Below, piece by piece: positions 1 to 8,960 of a stretch of DNA of 64,000 nt (the stretch's first letter is position 1; every line of letters begins with the position of its first letter). The position numbers and the translations under genes were made by a program. Under the pieces are notes generated by a model. It did no database searches and was not told where the DNA came from. It saw nothing but the letters and a program-made list of their open reading frames with translations. The stretch is from Rhizobium sp. BK650 (lineage in GTDB: Bacteria; Pseudomonadota; Alphaproteobacteria; Rhizobiales; Rhizobiaceae): contig NZ_JACIBK010000001.1 in NCBI RefSeq assembly GCF_014195325.1, positions 434,001 through 498,000 on the forward strand, read 5' to 3'.

Positions 1-2
1 CG

Positions 3-1136
<1,134 letters not shown>

Positions 1137-1157
1137 TCGGCAGCATCAGCCCTATCG

Positions 1158-1187
1158 AAAAGCCCGCCAGAGATAGCGGGCTTTTTT
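1158..1187 (+). terminator. Rho-independent terminator of aatA
   Basis: A perfect 9-bp stem (AAAGCCCGC / GCGGGCTTT) with an 8-base loop is followed by a T-run, 22 bases after the aatA stop codon. Confidence 0.88.
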
Positions 1188-1258
1188 GTTGCCTGGTTTT
1201 TCACTTCAACGTGTTTCGAAAGCGATTCCGCTTTTGCCGCTAAGTCCCTGATTCAGAT

Positions 1259-2353
1259 TCAAAGTCCGATTGCGGTCAGCATGATGAAAGTCGCGAAAAG
1301 GATGAAATGCGTCATGCCCTCGATGGCGTTCGTCTCACCATCATTAAGATTGATGGCGGCTGCGATCAGCGTGATCGCGACCATGACAGTCTGGACCGGC
1401 GACATGGCCATGATGAAGGGCTGGCCGGTATAGAGTGCGATGCCCTCCATCACCGGCACGGTCAGAATGACCGTCGAAAGGGAGGCGCCCATGGCGATGT
1501 TGACGGTTGCCTGCATGCGGTTACGCAAAGCCGCCCTTAGAGCGGTCAGGATTTCCGGTGCGGCGGAGATAGCGGCCACCACGATCGCGGTCACGGCCAC
1601 GGGAGCGCCGCTGTCGCGCAGGCCTTCGCTCATAAAGCCCGACATGAATTCGGCGAGCGCACCGATAATGACGACGCCGATAAGGATCACTGCGATCGAG
1701 GTTGAGACCGATCCCTCCTCGTCATGTCCGTCGGGATGTTGCTTCTGTCTCTCCGAGCGCGGATAGCTGTAGGAGAAGAAATAGCTGTGCTGGCCGACCT
1801 GCATGCGCAGGAAGAGGCCGTAGAGGGCGATCATGGCGATGATGGTGAAGGCGGAATAATAGTGCCACTTGTCATCGGGCACGAATTCCGGAACGATCAT
1901 CGAGATGCCCATGGCGGTCAGGATCATTACGCCATAGGTCTTGCCGGAATTGTCGTTATAGGGCTGCTCGCCATGTTTCAGGCCGCCCAGAAGGGCAGCA
2001 AGGCCGAGGATGCCGTTAATATCGAGCATGAGTGCCGAATAGATCGTGTCGCGCACGAGTGTCGGCGAGGTCTCCTCGCCGCTCATCATGATGGCGAGGA
2101 TGACGACTTCAACGGCGACGGCCGACAGCGTCAGGATCATCGTGCCATAGGGATCGCCGACCTTGACGGCCAGAAGTTCGGCATGATGGGCGACACGCAT
2201 GGAGGCGAGCACGATGGTCGCGATAAGGGCTGCTGCGGCTACAAGCGCCATGCCCCGTCCTGCCTCCATGACCGAATGTTCCAACAAATAGGCGATGACC
2301 GCGACGAGGGCCGCCACAATCAAGAAAATTTCTTCCTTAAGATGCAGTATCAT
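1259..2353 (-). CDS. chaA: ChaA-type cation/proton antiporter
   Basis: This is an inner-membrane exchanger of the CaCA superfamily, expected to export Ca2+ (and possibly Na+ or K+) against protons. It has about ten or eleven hydrophobic segments and the two internally repeated acidic signatures of the family: AVEVVILAIMMSG in the first half and AAPEILTALRAALRNR in the second. A hydrophilic, His- and charge-rich loop near residues 205-225 separates the halves. The length of 364 residues is normal for ChaA. The ATG at 2353 is preferred over an in-frame GTG three codons upstream; neither has a strong ribosome site. The gene is divergent from the small DUF2188 gene. Ion preference is inferred from the family only. 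Confidence 0.85.
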   Translation of the reverse strand: MILHLKEEIFLIVAALVAVIAYLLEHSVMEAGRGMALVAAAALIATIVLASMRVAHHAELLAVKVGDPYGTMILTLSAVAVEVVILAIMMSGEETSPTLVRDTIYSALMLDINGILGLAALLGGLKHGEQPYNDNSGKTYGVMILTAMGISMIVPEFVPDDKWHYYSAFTIIAMIALYGLFLRMQVGQHSYFFSYSYPRSERQKQHPDGHDEEGSVSTSIAVILIGVVIIGALAEFMSGFMSEGLRDSGAPVAVTAIVVAAISAAPEILTALRAALRNRMQATVNIAMGASLSTVILTVPVMEGIALYTGQPFIMAMSPVQTVMVAITLIAAAINLNDGETNAIEGMTHFILFATFIMLTAIGL

Positions 2354-2591
2354 TTCTAGCACCAGCGCCGATTTTGATTCCCCGGGGAATCTAAGCCGGT
2401 GATTTTTCTATGCAAGCGGACTCGCCACTGATGAAATTTGCAGTCTGTGACAATTAATGAAATACTGCTTTTCATACGGCAGCCGGAACCCAGATCGCGG
2501 CGTCCTCGAAATCTTCTCAAGCGGCCCGCGCTGAACCGGACATGATCCGGGAGCCTACGGATGCGCAAGGAGAAGAAGAGGAGACAAATGC

Positions 2592-2873
2592 ATGGTCAAG
2601 GTGGTCTACGAAGTCGTACCGCATGACGGCGGCTGGGCCTACAAGCTTGGGGATGTCTATTCCGAGGCATTTCCGAGCCACTCCGAAGCGCTGGAAGCAG
2701 CCCGCATCGTTGCGGCCGAACAGCAGGTTGGCGGCGATTCCGCCGAGATCAGCTGGCAGGATGCGCAGGGCAAGTGGCATGAGGAATATGCAGAGGGTGG
2801 CGATCGTCCCGAGACCGAGGTCGTGGACAGCTTTACCAAAAGCCGTTCGCCCGAGGTTTCCCCGGAGCCCTGA
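2592..2873 (+). CDS. DUF2188 small protein
   Basis: This cytoplasmic protein of 93 residues has the compact beta-rich DUF2188 fold signature: an N-terminal strand (VYEVVPHDGGWAYKLG), a helix starting near SHSEALEAARIVAAEQ, and a strand ending in an acidic tail. The function of the family is unknown. An AGGAG ribosome site lies about 10 bases upstream of the ATG; another ATG four bases earlier is in a different frame. The last 20 residues are low complexity and charged. It stands alone between the divergent antiporter gene and the convergent LysR gene, so context gives no functional hint. Confidence 0.8.
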   Translation: MVKVVYEVVPHDGGWAYKLGDVYSEAFPSHSEALEAARIVAAEQQVGGDSAEISWQDAQGKWHEEYAEGGDRPETEVVDSFTKSRSPEVSPEP

Positions 2874-2908
2874 TCTTCCGCTGATTTTCATCGTCTTTCA
2901 GCGCGTTG

Positions 2909-3817
2909 TCAGGCGCGCGTATCCTTGCATGACTTAATATAGTTCAGCAGGCCCTTGACCAGCGCGTCGAAGGTGACGCGGCAGCGTGGAGAGGTCTTGA
3001 GGTTCTGGTGCATGGCGACCCATGTGCGGAGCGGGATTTCGAATTCATTGGCCAGAATATGAACGAGGTCGGGGTTCGGACGGGCAAGCCCCGTCTGGCA
3101 GATACCGATGCCTATGCCGGCGCGGATTGCTGCTATTTGGGCCAGTTGACTGCTGGTGCGGAAGATATAGCTGAGCTCATCGGCTAGCGGGTAGAGCTTG
3201 CGCATCATTCGGATATAGGCCGTCTGCCGATCGAAACCGATGAAGCGATGACCGGCAAGCTCGGCCATGGTCTGTGGTGTGCCGTGGCGTTCCAGATAGC
3301 GGCGATGTGCATGAAAGCCGAGCGGAATATCACCGATGCGCCGCACCAGCAGCGCATCCTGCTGCGGTTCGGCCATCCGAACCGCGATATCTGCTTCCCG
3401 GTTCATGAGATCTTCCAGCGTGTCGGAAGCCGATAGTTCCACGTGTAGTCCGGGATAGGCTTCCTGCAGGTCGGCGATGATTGGCGGCAAAACTTCGATG
3501 CCGATCACTTCGCTGGCGCTGATGCGCACGGTGCCTTCCACCTTGTCGCGCTGGCTCGATGCGGTACGCAGAAGCGCGGCGGCCGTCGTTGCCAGCGTTT
3601 CGGCATAGGGCTGGAGATCGAGTGCCATGTCGGTCGGCAGCAGGCCGTTCGACGAGCGAGTGAACAACTCGGCGCCGACGGCTTCTTCCAGCGCATCGAT
3701 ATGGCGGCCGATTGTCGGCTGTGTCAGGCCAAGTTCGCGGGCGGCGGCGGAGAGCGATCCGTGCTGCAGTACGGCGAGGAAGGAACGGTAAAAATCCCAG
3801 CTTGGCTCGATATCCAT
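2909..3817 (-). CDS. LysR family transcriptional regulator
   Basis: The N-terminal winged helix-turn-helix covers residues 1-65 (DFYRSFLAVLQHGSLSAAAR, then LTQPTIGRHIDALE), followed by a periplasmic-binding-protein-like effector domain to residue 302. The ATG at 3817 gives a normal LysR length; the frame could extend 25 codons upstream, but those residues do not resemble LysR proteins and would run into the divergent promoter. The start lies 89 bases from the divergent oxidoreductase gene, so by the usual LysR rule that gene is its likely target and the gap would hold the operator. The ligand is unknown. Confidence 0.9.
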   Translation of the reverse strand: MDIEPSWDFYRSFLAVLQHGSLSAAARELGLTQPTIGRHIDALEEAVGAELFTRSSNGLLPTDMALDLQPYAETLATTAAALLRTASSQRDKVEGTVRISASEVIGIEVLPPIIADLQEAYPGLHVELSASDTLEDLMNREADIAVRMAEPQQDALLVRRIGDIPLGFHAHRRYLERHGTPQTMAELAGHRFIGFDRQTAYIRMMRKLYPLADELSYIFRTSSQLAQIAAIRAGIGIGICQTGLARPNPDLVHILANEFEIPLRTWVAMHQNLKTSPRCRVTFDALVKGLLNYIKSCKDTRA

Positions 3818-3906
3818 ATATTTATGTATGGCAGCGGAACTTATTTCGTCAATATTGTTTAGCCTTGGCTCAAGGCATAGTCGTCTCATCAAACAAGGAG
3901 ATGATC

Positions 3907-4914
3907 ATGAGCAGCGAATATCAGGACAAGAAATTGGCGCTCGTTCTCGGCGCGACCGGCGGTATCGGCGGCGCGGTTGCCCGCAAGCTGCAGGCCCGCG
4001 GCTGGACGATCAAGGCGCTCAACCGCAACGCCGCCAAGGCATCGGCGGGCGGGCAGGGCTTCGAGTGGGTGCAGGGCGACGCGATGAATGCGGTCGATGT
4101 TCGCAAGGCGGCGGAAGGTGTTGACCTCATCGTTCATGCCGTCAATCCTCCCGGTTATCGTGATTGGGAAAAGCTGGTTCTGCCGATGCTGGACAATACG
4201 ATTGCCGCGGCCCGCGCCGTCGGCGCACGCATCCTGCTCCCGGGCACCGTCTATAATTTCGGTCCCGATGCCTTTCCAGTCGTGACGGAGGATAGTCCGC
4301 AGCATCCGGTGACGAAGAAGGGCAAGATCCGCGTCGAGATGGAAGAGCGGCTGAGAGCCGCTTCCGAGACCGGTACCGGCGTTATCATCGTCCGCGCAGG
4401 CGATTTCTTCGGGCCAAGCGCCACCAGCAATAGCTGGTTTTCCGCCGCTTTCGCCACGCCGGGCAAGCCAGTTGGTACGATTCGGAATCCGGCGCTTTCT
4501 GGTATCGGGCACCATTGGGCCTATCTGCCTGATGTCGCTGAGACGATGGCGCAACTCGTCGAGCGGGCCGAGCGGCTGCCGGCTTTCGCCTGCTATCACA
4601 TGAACGGTTTCTGGGATGGCGATGGCCGTCAGATGGCTGAGGCAGTCCGGCGTGTTGCCGACGGCAAGGCGAAGATCGGTCGCTTCCCTTGGTTCATCGT
4701 GCCGTTGCTTGCTCCTTTCATGACACTGATGCGGGAGATGAAGGAGATGCGCTATCTCTGGAAAGTCCCGTTGCGCATGAAGAATGACAGGCTGGTGGCC
4801 GAACTCGGAACCGAGCCGCATACGCCGATCGACGAGGCCGTGCGGGCGACTTTGATTGCGCAGCGCTCGCTGCCGGAGATGCATGGCTCGACAGTGCCTC
4901 TCGCGAAGGCCTAA
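3907..4914 (+). CDS. NAD(P)-binding epimerase/oxidoreductase, SDR type
   Basis: This is a cytoplasmic extended or atypical short-chain dehydrogenase-like protein of 335 residues. The Rossmann nucleotide motif GATGGIG is near residue 14, the acceptor strand and helix follow, and a YNFG segment sits where SDR proteins carry the active-site Tyr, though the usual YxxxK spacing is not clear. The reaction cannot be assigned. AAGGAG ends six bases before the ATG at 3907; an in-frame ATG at 3901 touches the ribosome site and is less likely. It is divergent from the LysR gene upstream and convergent with the kinase gene, with seven bases between the stops. Confidence 0.78.
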   Translation: MSSEYQDKKLALVLGATGGIGGAVARKLQARGWTIKALNRNAAKASAGGQGFEWVQGDAMNAVDVRKAAEGVDLIVHAVNPPGYRDWEKLVLPMLDNTIAAARAVGARILLPGTVYNFGPDAFPVVTEDSPQHPVTKKGKIRVEMEERLRAASETGTGVIIVRAGDFFGPSATSNSWFSAAFATPGKPVGTIRNPALSGIGHHWAYLPDVAETMAQLVERAERLPAFACYHMNGFWDGDGRQMAEAVRRVADGKAKIGRFPWFIVPLLAPFMTLMREMKEMRYLWKVPLRMKNDRLVAELGTEPHTPIDEAVRATLIAQRSLPEMHGSTVPLAKA

Positions 4915-4921
4915 AGGCAGG

Positions 4922-5719
4922 TTAGGCAAGTTCTGCGAGCGCGATACGGGCGACCGTCAGAGGTTTTTCGGCGGAGGCATGGTCGCCGTCTTCAAGGAAC
5001 CAGGCGGCGGAGAGGCCGGAATAGGCGGCGATCCACTTCAACAGCCTTGACGGCTCGATATCTGCCTCCTTGGAGACGATTGTAAGCTGGCGCTGGAGGC
5101 GTTTGGGATCTGTCGTCGTCGGCAGATCTTCATTGGCGAAGATATTGGCAAAGTCGTAGCCGCGTTCGCCATAGATCCGCTTGGGATCGATTGCCAGCCA
5201 GCCTCGGTCGCCGAAATCGAGGATGTTGCGGTGATGGATGTCGCCGTGCAGGATGCTGAGTTGCTGTGGCGCAGCGAGCAGGGCGCTTGCTACCTTCCAG
5301 CAATCGGTAAAGGTGCCGCCATGGTTACGTGCTGCCGGTTCCAGACTGCGGAACCAGCGTCCAAGCGTTGGGGAATCGTGAAGAGGCGTGGGGCGTGGCG
5401 CGTGCAACCTTGCTGCAGTCCGCACCATGATGCGGCTTGCCTCATCGTCCTCGCCGTTGAGTGCCATTTCCAGCAGTGAGTATTTGTCCACTGCGCGCTC
5501 CAGAAGGATAGCGTCATCCTCCTGCGCATAAACGCGGGCCGCGCCATCGCCATCCCACCATTTCATCAGTAAGGCGCCTTCGCGCTCGCTGCTGTCGGTT
5601 GCGACTTTCAGCATGGCCGATTTGTCCTGCCAGATGACCGGCAGGAGACGGCTCGAATGAGTGATGATTGGTTGACCGTCAGGTGTCAGCGACCAGCGTT
5701 CGAGATAGGGCGAGAACAT
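4922..5719 (-). CDS. APH(6)-type aminoglycoside / hydroxyurea phosphotransferase family protein
   Basis: This is a kinase-fold protein of 265 residues related to streptomycin 6-phosphotransferases. The catalytic loop HGDIHHRNIL and the metal-binding motif AIDPKRIYGERGYD follow the order and spacing of the family, and an N-terminal lobe with a MLKVATD strand supplies the ATP lysine. Homologues are common on the chromosomes of soil bacteria and are not proof of streptomycin resistance. Nothing around it suggests a mobile resistance cassette: it is a single gene between an oxidoreductase and an old yellow enzyme gene, with base composition like its neighbours. The substrate is unknown. Confidence 0.8.
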   Translation of the reverse strand: MFSPYLERWSLTPDGQPIITHSSRLLPVIWQDKSAMLKVATDSSEREGALLMKWWDGDGAARVYAQEDDAILLERAVDKYSLLEMALNGEDDEASRIMVRTAARLHAPRPTPLHDSPTLGRWFRSLEPAARNHGGTFTDCWKVASALLAAPQQLSILHGDIHHRNILDFGDRGWLAIDPKRIYGERGYDFANIFANEDLPTTTDPKRLQRQLTIVSKEADIEPSRLLKWIAAYSGLSAAWFLEDGDHASAEKPLTVARIALAELA

Positions 5720-5750
5720 AGTACCATGCTAGCGGCAATCTCCTGAAATG

Positions 5751-5776
5751 GAAATCCCGCCAGATAGCGGGATTTC
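5751..5776 (-). terminator. Terminator hairpin downstream of the alkene reductase operon
   Basis: A perfect 10-bp stem (GAAATCCCGC / GCGGGATTTC) with a six-base loop lies 17 bases past the stop of the minus-strand reductase gene. The following T content is modest (TTTCCATTT on the minus strand). Confidence 0.7.
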
Positions 5777-5792
5777 TGTTTGCCGAGGACCG

Positions 5793-6914
5793 TCAGGCGA
5801 CCTTTTCCAGAGCGGGGTAGTCCGTGTAACCCTTTGCTCCGCCGCCGTAAAAGGTCGGCTGGTCGGGCATGTTGAGCTGTGCGCCAACCTTCAGACGTTC
5901 AACGAGATCAGGGTTGGCGATGAAAGGCTTTCCGAAGGAGATGAGGTCGGCGCGGCCGCTTTCGACTGCGTCGATGGCGGTCTCGCGATCATAACCGTTG
6001 TTGACCAACCAATTCGCCTTGCCGCCGGTCTGCTCATAGGCGAGGCGAAGAGCCTTATAGTCGAAGGGCTTGTCGCCCTGCTGGAAGTTGCGATCACCAC
6101 CGGTCTGGCCTTCGACAACGTGAATATAGGCGAGATTGTACCTCGCGAGACCTTCTACGACATAGGTGAAGATCGTTTGCGGGTCGGTGTCGAAGGAGTC
6201 ATTTGACGGCGTGACTGGCGAGATGCGGATGGCGGTGCGGCCTTCGCCGACTTCCTTGCTGACGGCATCCACGACCTCGAAGAGGAAGCGTGCGCGATTT
6301 TCGAGCGAGCCGCCATATTCATCGGTGCGATCGTTGATGCCTGAGCGCAGGAACTGGTCGATCAGGTAACCGTTGGCACCATGGATTTCAACACCGTCGA
6401 AGCCTGCATCGATGGCGTCGCGGGCAGCCCTGCGGAAATCCTCAACAATGCCGGCGATCTCTGCCGTGTCCAGCGCGCGGGGCTCGGACGTTTCTGCGAA
6501 GGCGCCGGTGCCGTCGGCATTGACGAGATAGGTTTTGGTCTTGGCGGCCTTAGAGGTGGAGGAGACGGGCTGTCCGTCGTTTGGCTGCAGGCTGGTGTGG
6601 GAGACGCGGCCGACATGCCAGAGCTGCACGACGATCTTGCCGCCGGCTTGATGAACAGCGCTGGTGACGCGCTTCCAGCCTTCCAACGCTTCCGGCTTGT
6701 AGAGACCGGGAACATGAGCATAACCCTGACCCTGATGGGTGATGGCCGTGCCTTCGGTGATAATGAGACCGGCCGTGGCGCGCTGGCGATAATATTCGAC
6801 GTTCAGATCATTCGGGATAGCGCCCGGAGACCGGTTGCGAGTGAGCGGCGCCATGACGATACGGTTCTTGACGGCGATGTCGCCGACCTGTGTCGGCTGG
6901 AAAAGCTTGGCCAT
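5793..6914 (-). CDS. nemA: Old yellow enzyme family alkene reductase
   Basis: This FMN-dependent cytoplasmic reductase uses NADPH to reduce activated C=C bonds in electrophiles such as maleimides and enones, and often nitro compounds. It is a TIM barrel of 373 residues. Visible signatures are KNRIVMAPLTR at the N-terminus, the HxxN substrate pair in VEIHGANGYL, the signature QFLRSGINDRTDEYGGS and the C-terminal FMN-phosphate region FGKPFIANPDL. It is the last gene of a minus-strand run: ArsR regulator, MFS transporter, reductase, with a 24-base gap from the transporter, and a terminator follows. The context suggests detoxification coupled to efflux. The symbol is by family similarity. Confidence 0.9.
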   Translation of the reverse strand: MAKLFQPTQVGDIAVKNRIVMAPLTRNRSPGAIPNDLNVEYYRQRATAGLIITEGTAITHQGQGYAHVPGLYKPEALEGWKRVTSAVHQAGGKIVVQLWHVGRVSHTSLQPNDGQPVSSTSKAAKTKTYLVNADGTGAFAETSEPRALDTAEIAGIVEDFRRAARDAIDAGFDGVEIHGANGYLIDQFLRSGINDRTDEYGGSLENRARFLFEVVDAVSKEVGEGRTAIRISPVTPSNDSFDTDPQTIFTYVVEGLARYNLAYIHVVEGQTGGDRNFQQGDKPFDYKALRLAYEQTGGKANWLVNNGYDRETAIDAVESGRADLISFGKPFIANPDLVERLKVGAQLNMPDQPTFYGGGAKGYTDYPALEKVA

Positions 6915-6938
6915 GAAAGGTCCTTTCTGCTTGGGGGA

Positions 6939-8105
6939 TCACTCGGCGGCAGCAGAGGCGGCTAGCCCCCGGCCGGAGAGATAGGTGAGGGTGGTGGCCA
7001 CAAGACCGATGAGGGCCATGGCTGCGGCGGCGAGGGGAACGCGGTCAAGGTTGAACCCGGCATCGATGACCAGGCCGCCGACCCAGGCGCCCAGCGCATT
7101 GCCGGTGTTGAAGGCGCCGATATTGATGGTCGATACGAGGTTCGGCGCATTCTTGCCGAAGCCGACAACACCGACCTGCAAGGCGGGAACCGCGGCAAAG
7201 GTGGCGGCCGCCCACAGGAACAGTGTGACTTCGGCCGGGATGATGAAGCGGCTCGTATAGAAGAAGATTGCTGACGTCAGCGCGATTGCTGCGAAGACGA
7301 TGGCGAGTGTCGTTCCAAGACGCCAGTCGGCGAGCTTGCCGCCAATGAGGTTGCCGACCGTCAGGCCGATGCCGATCAGGAACAGCGTCCAGGTTACACC
7401 TTCGGGGGAAATGCCCGTCACGTCACGCAGCAGCGGGGCGATGTAGGTGAAGAGCGTGAACATCGAGGCTGCGAAAAAGACGGTGACCGACAGCGCCATC
7501 CAGAGGCGGACGTTTCGCAAGGCTGCGATTTCTCGCAGGATGCTGCTCTGCTCTTCCTGTTTATCTCTCGGCAGGATGGCGATCAGGCCGACAATGGTGA
7601 CGATACCGATTACGGTAACGACCCAAAAAGTGGAGCGCCAGCCGAAAGCCTGGCCGATGGCAGTGCCGAGGGGCACGCCCAGCACGTTTGCGAGCGTCAG
7701 GCCGGTGAACATCAGAGCAACAGCACGGGCTTTGCGGTCTTCACTGACGAGATTGGCGGCAACGACCGAGCCGATACCGAAGAAGGCGCCATGGCAAAGT
7801 GCGGTGACAATGCGGGCGATCATCAGCACCCAGTAGTTCGGCGCGATCGCGCAGAGCAGGTTGCCGGCGATGAAGAAGGCCATCAGCATAATGAGAGCCG
7901 AGCGGCGCTTCAGCCTGGCAGTCGAGACTGCCATGACGGGTGCGCCGAGCGCGACGGCCAGCGCATAACCCGTGACGAGCCAGCCGGCCTGAGGGATCGT
8001 GACCGAGAGGTCGGCTGCGACTTCGGGCAGAAGGCCCATGATGACGAATTCGGTGGTGCCGATCGCGAAAGAACTCAAGGCAAGAACGAGCAGGGCAAGG
8101 GGCAT
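6939..8105 (-). CDS. MFS transporter, DHA1 drug/sugar efflux type
   Basis: This inner-membrane protein of 388 residues has twelve predicted transmembrane segments. The start (SFAIGTTEFVIMGLLPEVA) and the first cytoplasmic loop (LKRRSALIM) are typical of the AraJ/YdhP-like DHA1 subgroup of proton-driven exporters, and GVPLGTAIGQ is close to the motif C of drug antiporters. It begins three bases after the stop of the ArsR regulator gene and runs into the alkene reductase gene, so the three are very likely one transcript. The exported compound is unknown; co-transcription with an old yellow enzyme suggests electrophiles, quinones or their reduced products. Confidence 0.88.
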   Translation of the reverse strand: MPLALLVLALSSFAIGTTEFVIMGLLPEVAADLSVTIPQAGWLVTGYALAVALGAPVMAVSTARLKRRSALIMLMAFFIAGNLLCAIAPNYWVLMIARIVTALCHGAFFGIGSVVAANLVSEDRKARAVALMFTGLTLANVLGVPLGTAIGQAFGWRSTFWVVTVIGIVTIVGLIAILPRDKQEEQSSILREIAALRNVRLWMALSVTVFFAASMFTLFTYIAPLLRDVTGISPEGVTWTLFLIGIGLTVGNLIGGKLADWRLGTTLAIVFAAIALTSAIFFYTSRFIIPAEVTLFLWAAATFAAVPALQVGVVGFGKNAPNLVSTINIGAFNTGNALGAWVGGLVIDAGFNLDRVPLAAAAMALIGLVATTLTYLSGRGLAASAAAE

Positions 8106-8108
8106 GAT

Positions 8109-8402
8109 TTAGAGATCCCGCGTTAGCTGCTGGAGGAAGGCAGCGATCGTTTCTTCGTTGCGCTTGTAGAAAATCCACTGGCCGACGCGCTTGCTGGTGA
8201 CCAAGCCGGCGCGATGAAGGATACCAAGGTGCGAGGACACGGTCGATTGCGAAAGGCCGCAGCGTTCGAACTGGCTAGCACAAACACCCATTTCAAACGG
8301 GTGTTCCTGCGTCGGAAAATGTTCTTCCGGGTTCTTCAGCCAGTTGAGGATGTCCATCCGGGCAGGATTGGCCAGAGCCTTGAGAATCTCGTCTTTGTCC
8401 AT
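8109..8402 (-). CDS. ArsR/SmtB family repressor with two cysteines near the recognition helix
   Basis: This is a winged helix-turn-helix regulator of 97 residues. The helix LKALANPARMDILNWL and the recognition segment LSQSTVSSHLGILHRAGLV are diagnostic, ending in a beta-wing (GQWIFYKRNEE). There is no metal-binding CVC motif. Cys41 and Cys48 instead flank the start of the recognition helix, as in thiol-based redox or electrophile sensors. The start at 8402 gives the usual family length; an upstream extension of 23 codons would cover the promoter. It heads the operon with the MFS and alkene reductase genes and probably represses it, being inactivated by thiol-reactive compounds. That mode of action is an inference. 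Confidence 0.87.
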   Translation of the reverse strand: MDKDEILKALANPARMDILNWLKNPEEHFPTQEHPFEMGVCASQFERCGLSQSTVSSHLGILHRAGLVTSKRVGQWIFYKRNEETIAAFLQQLTRDL

Positions 8403-8426
8403 CGGTCTTGATCGAACTATAAATCG

Positions 8427-8462
8427 GATTTTATCGATATATGGTTCGAAGATTTTCGATAT
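8427..8462 (-). promoter_or_regulatory. Candidate operator/promoter of the ArsR operon
   Basis: An AT-rich stretch 25-60 bases upstream of the ArsR start contains the palindrome TATCGATA (8432-8439) and two related copies, GATTTTATCGATAT and GATTTTCGATAT. Position and symmetry suit an autoregulatory operator. No single promoter could be fixed. Confidence 0.4.
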
Positions 8463-8517
8463 GCAAATCACGGAGGCGTGAGCGATCTTTCTTTTCCGCC
8501 CTGCTTAAAGTTTAAGC

Positions 8518-8632
8518 AAAAAAAAGAGGGCCACTGGAAAACCAGGGCCCTATAAGTGTGAAGGTCAAAAACCTCCAGAGGGGAACAGCCAACGCGGTGG
8601 CACTGGGAGAGAAGCCACCATGTGCATCAGCT
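8518..8632 (-). ncRNA. abcR: AbcR-type small RNA (ar15 family), lsrB-distal copy
   Basis: This trans-acting Hfq-dependent sRNA family silences many ABC-transporter and other uptake mRNAs in Rhizobiales. The minus strand shows a promoter (TTGAAA, 17 bases, CATATC at 8639-8667), a body with the unpaired CTCCCA target-binding motif (plus-strand TGGGAG at 8604-8609) and CCCCTCTGGAGG, and an intrinsic terminator with a GGCCCTGG/CCAGTGGCC stem and eight T residues ending at 8518. The predicted length of about 115 nt matches the family. In S. meliloti the AbcR1/AbcR2 pair lies between an ArsR-type gene and lsrB, as here. I cannot say which copy is AbcR1. The 5' end is inferred from the -10 box. Confidence 0.85.
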
Positions 8633-8638
8633 ACGTGC

Positions 8639-8667
8639 GATATGGTGCTTCTTTGTGCAGCTTTCAA
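8639..8667 (-). promoter_or_regulatory. Sigma-70 promoter of the first AbcR copy
   Basis: On the minus strand, -35 TTGAAA (8662-8667) and -10 CATATC (8639-8644) are 17 bases apart, with the predicted start near 8632. Confidence 0.65.
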
Positions 8668-8677
8668 TAGTTTTTTG

Positions 8678-8694
8678 TGCATGTCAGCTATGCA
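8678..8694 (-). promoter_or_regulatory. Inverted repeat upstream of AbcR copy 1, candidate LsrB/VtlR site
   Basis: TGCAT-N7-ATGCA is a perfect 5+5 inverted repeat of LysR-box form, centred about 54 bases upstream of the predicted sRNA start and 10 bases from the -35 box. The second copy has the same element at the same distance. Confidence 0.55.
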
Positions 8695-8741
8695 CTGCAC
8701 AAAATTTTCCGCATTGCGGTATCTATCGATAAAATTCAGGC

Positions 8742-8857
8742 AAAAAAAGAGGGCCACCGGAAAACCAGGGCCCTTATAAGTGTGAAGGTCAAAAACCTCC
8801 AGAGGGGAACAGCTAATGCGGTGGAACTGGGAGGAAAAGCCACCGTGTGCATCAGCT
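8742..8857 (-). ncRNA. abcR: AbcR-type small RNA (ar15 family), lsrB-proximal copy
   Basis: This is the second tandem AbcR gene, about 225 bases from the first and roughly 85-90% identical over its transcribed part. The promoter is TTGTTG, 17 bases, CATATC (8864-8892), the CTCCCA motif lies at 8828-8833, and the terminator stem GGGCCCTGG/CCGGTGGCCC is followed by seven T residues ending at 8742. Differences cluster in the stretch just 5' of CTCCCA and in the region upstream of the -10 box, as expected if the two RNAs have partly separate control and targets. It is on the same strand as lsrB, about 100 bases downstream of that gene. Numbering as AbcR1 or AbcR2 is not attempted. Confidence 0.85.
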
Positions 8858-8863
8858 ATGAGC

Positions 8864-8892
8864 GATATGGTGCTTTAATGAGCAAACAACAA
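8864..8892 (-). promoter_or_regulatory. Sigma-70 promoter of the second AbcR copy
   Basis: On the minus strand, -35 TTGTTG (8887-8892) and -10 CATATC (8864-8869) are 17 bases apart, with the predicted start near 8857. The -10 box is identical to that of the first copy. Confidence 0.6.
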
Positions 8893-8902
8893 CCCTTTTT
8901 TG

Positions 8903-8919
8903 TGCATGTCAGTCATGCG
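8903..8919 (-). promoter_or_regulatory. Inverted repeat upstream of AbcR copy 2, candidate LsrB/VtlR site
   Basis: TGCAT-N7-ATGCG matches the element of the first copy except for one arm base, and is likewise centred 54 bases before the predicted start. A further TGCATGATGC lies just upstream, at about 8925-8934. Confidence 0.5.
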
Positions 8920-8960
8920 TGAGTTGCATGATGCGGAATTCGCTTCCATAAAAGTGGAAA

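Noticed and set aside
8578-8590. GGAAC as a possible sigma-EcfG -35 element (also near 63791)
   Set aside because: The hits lie inside the sRNA body, or lack a suitable -10 at 16-17 bases; no extracytoplasmic sigma promoter is supported.
8512-8922. Short open frames inside the AbcR region
   Set aside because: They overlap the promoters, bodies and terminators of the two sRNAs and are not protein-like.
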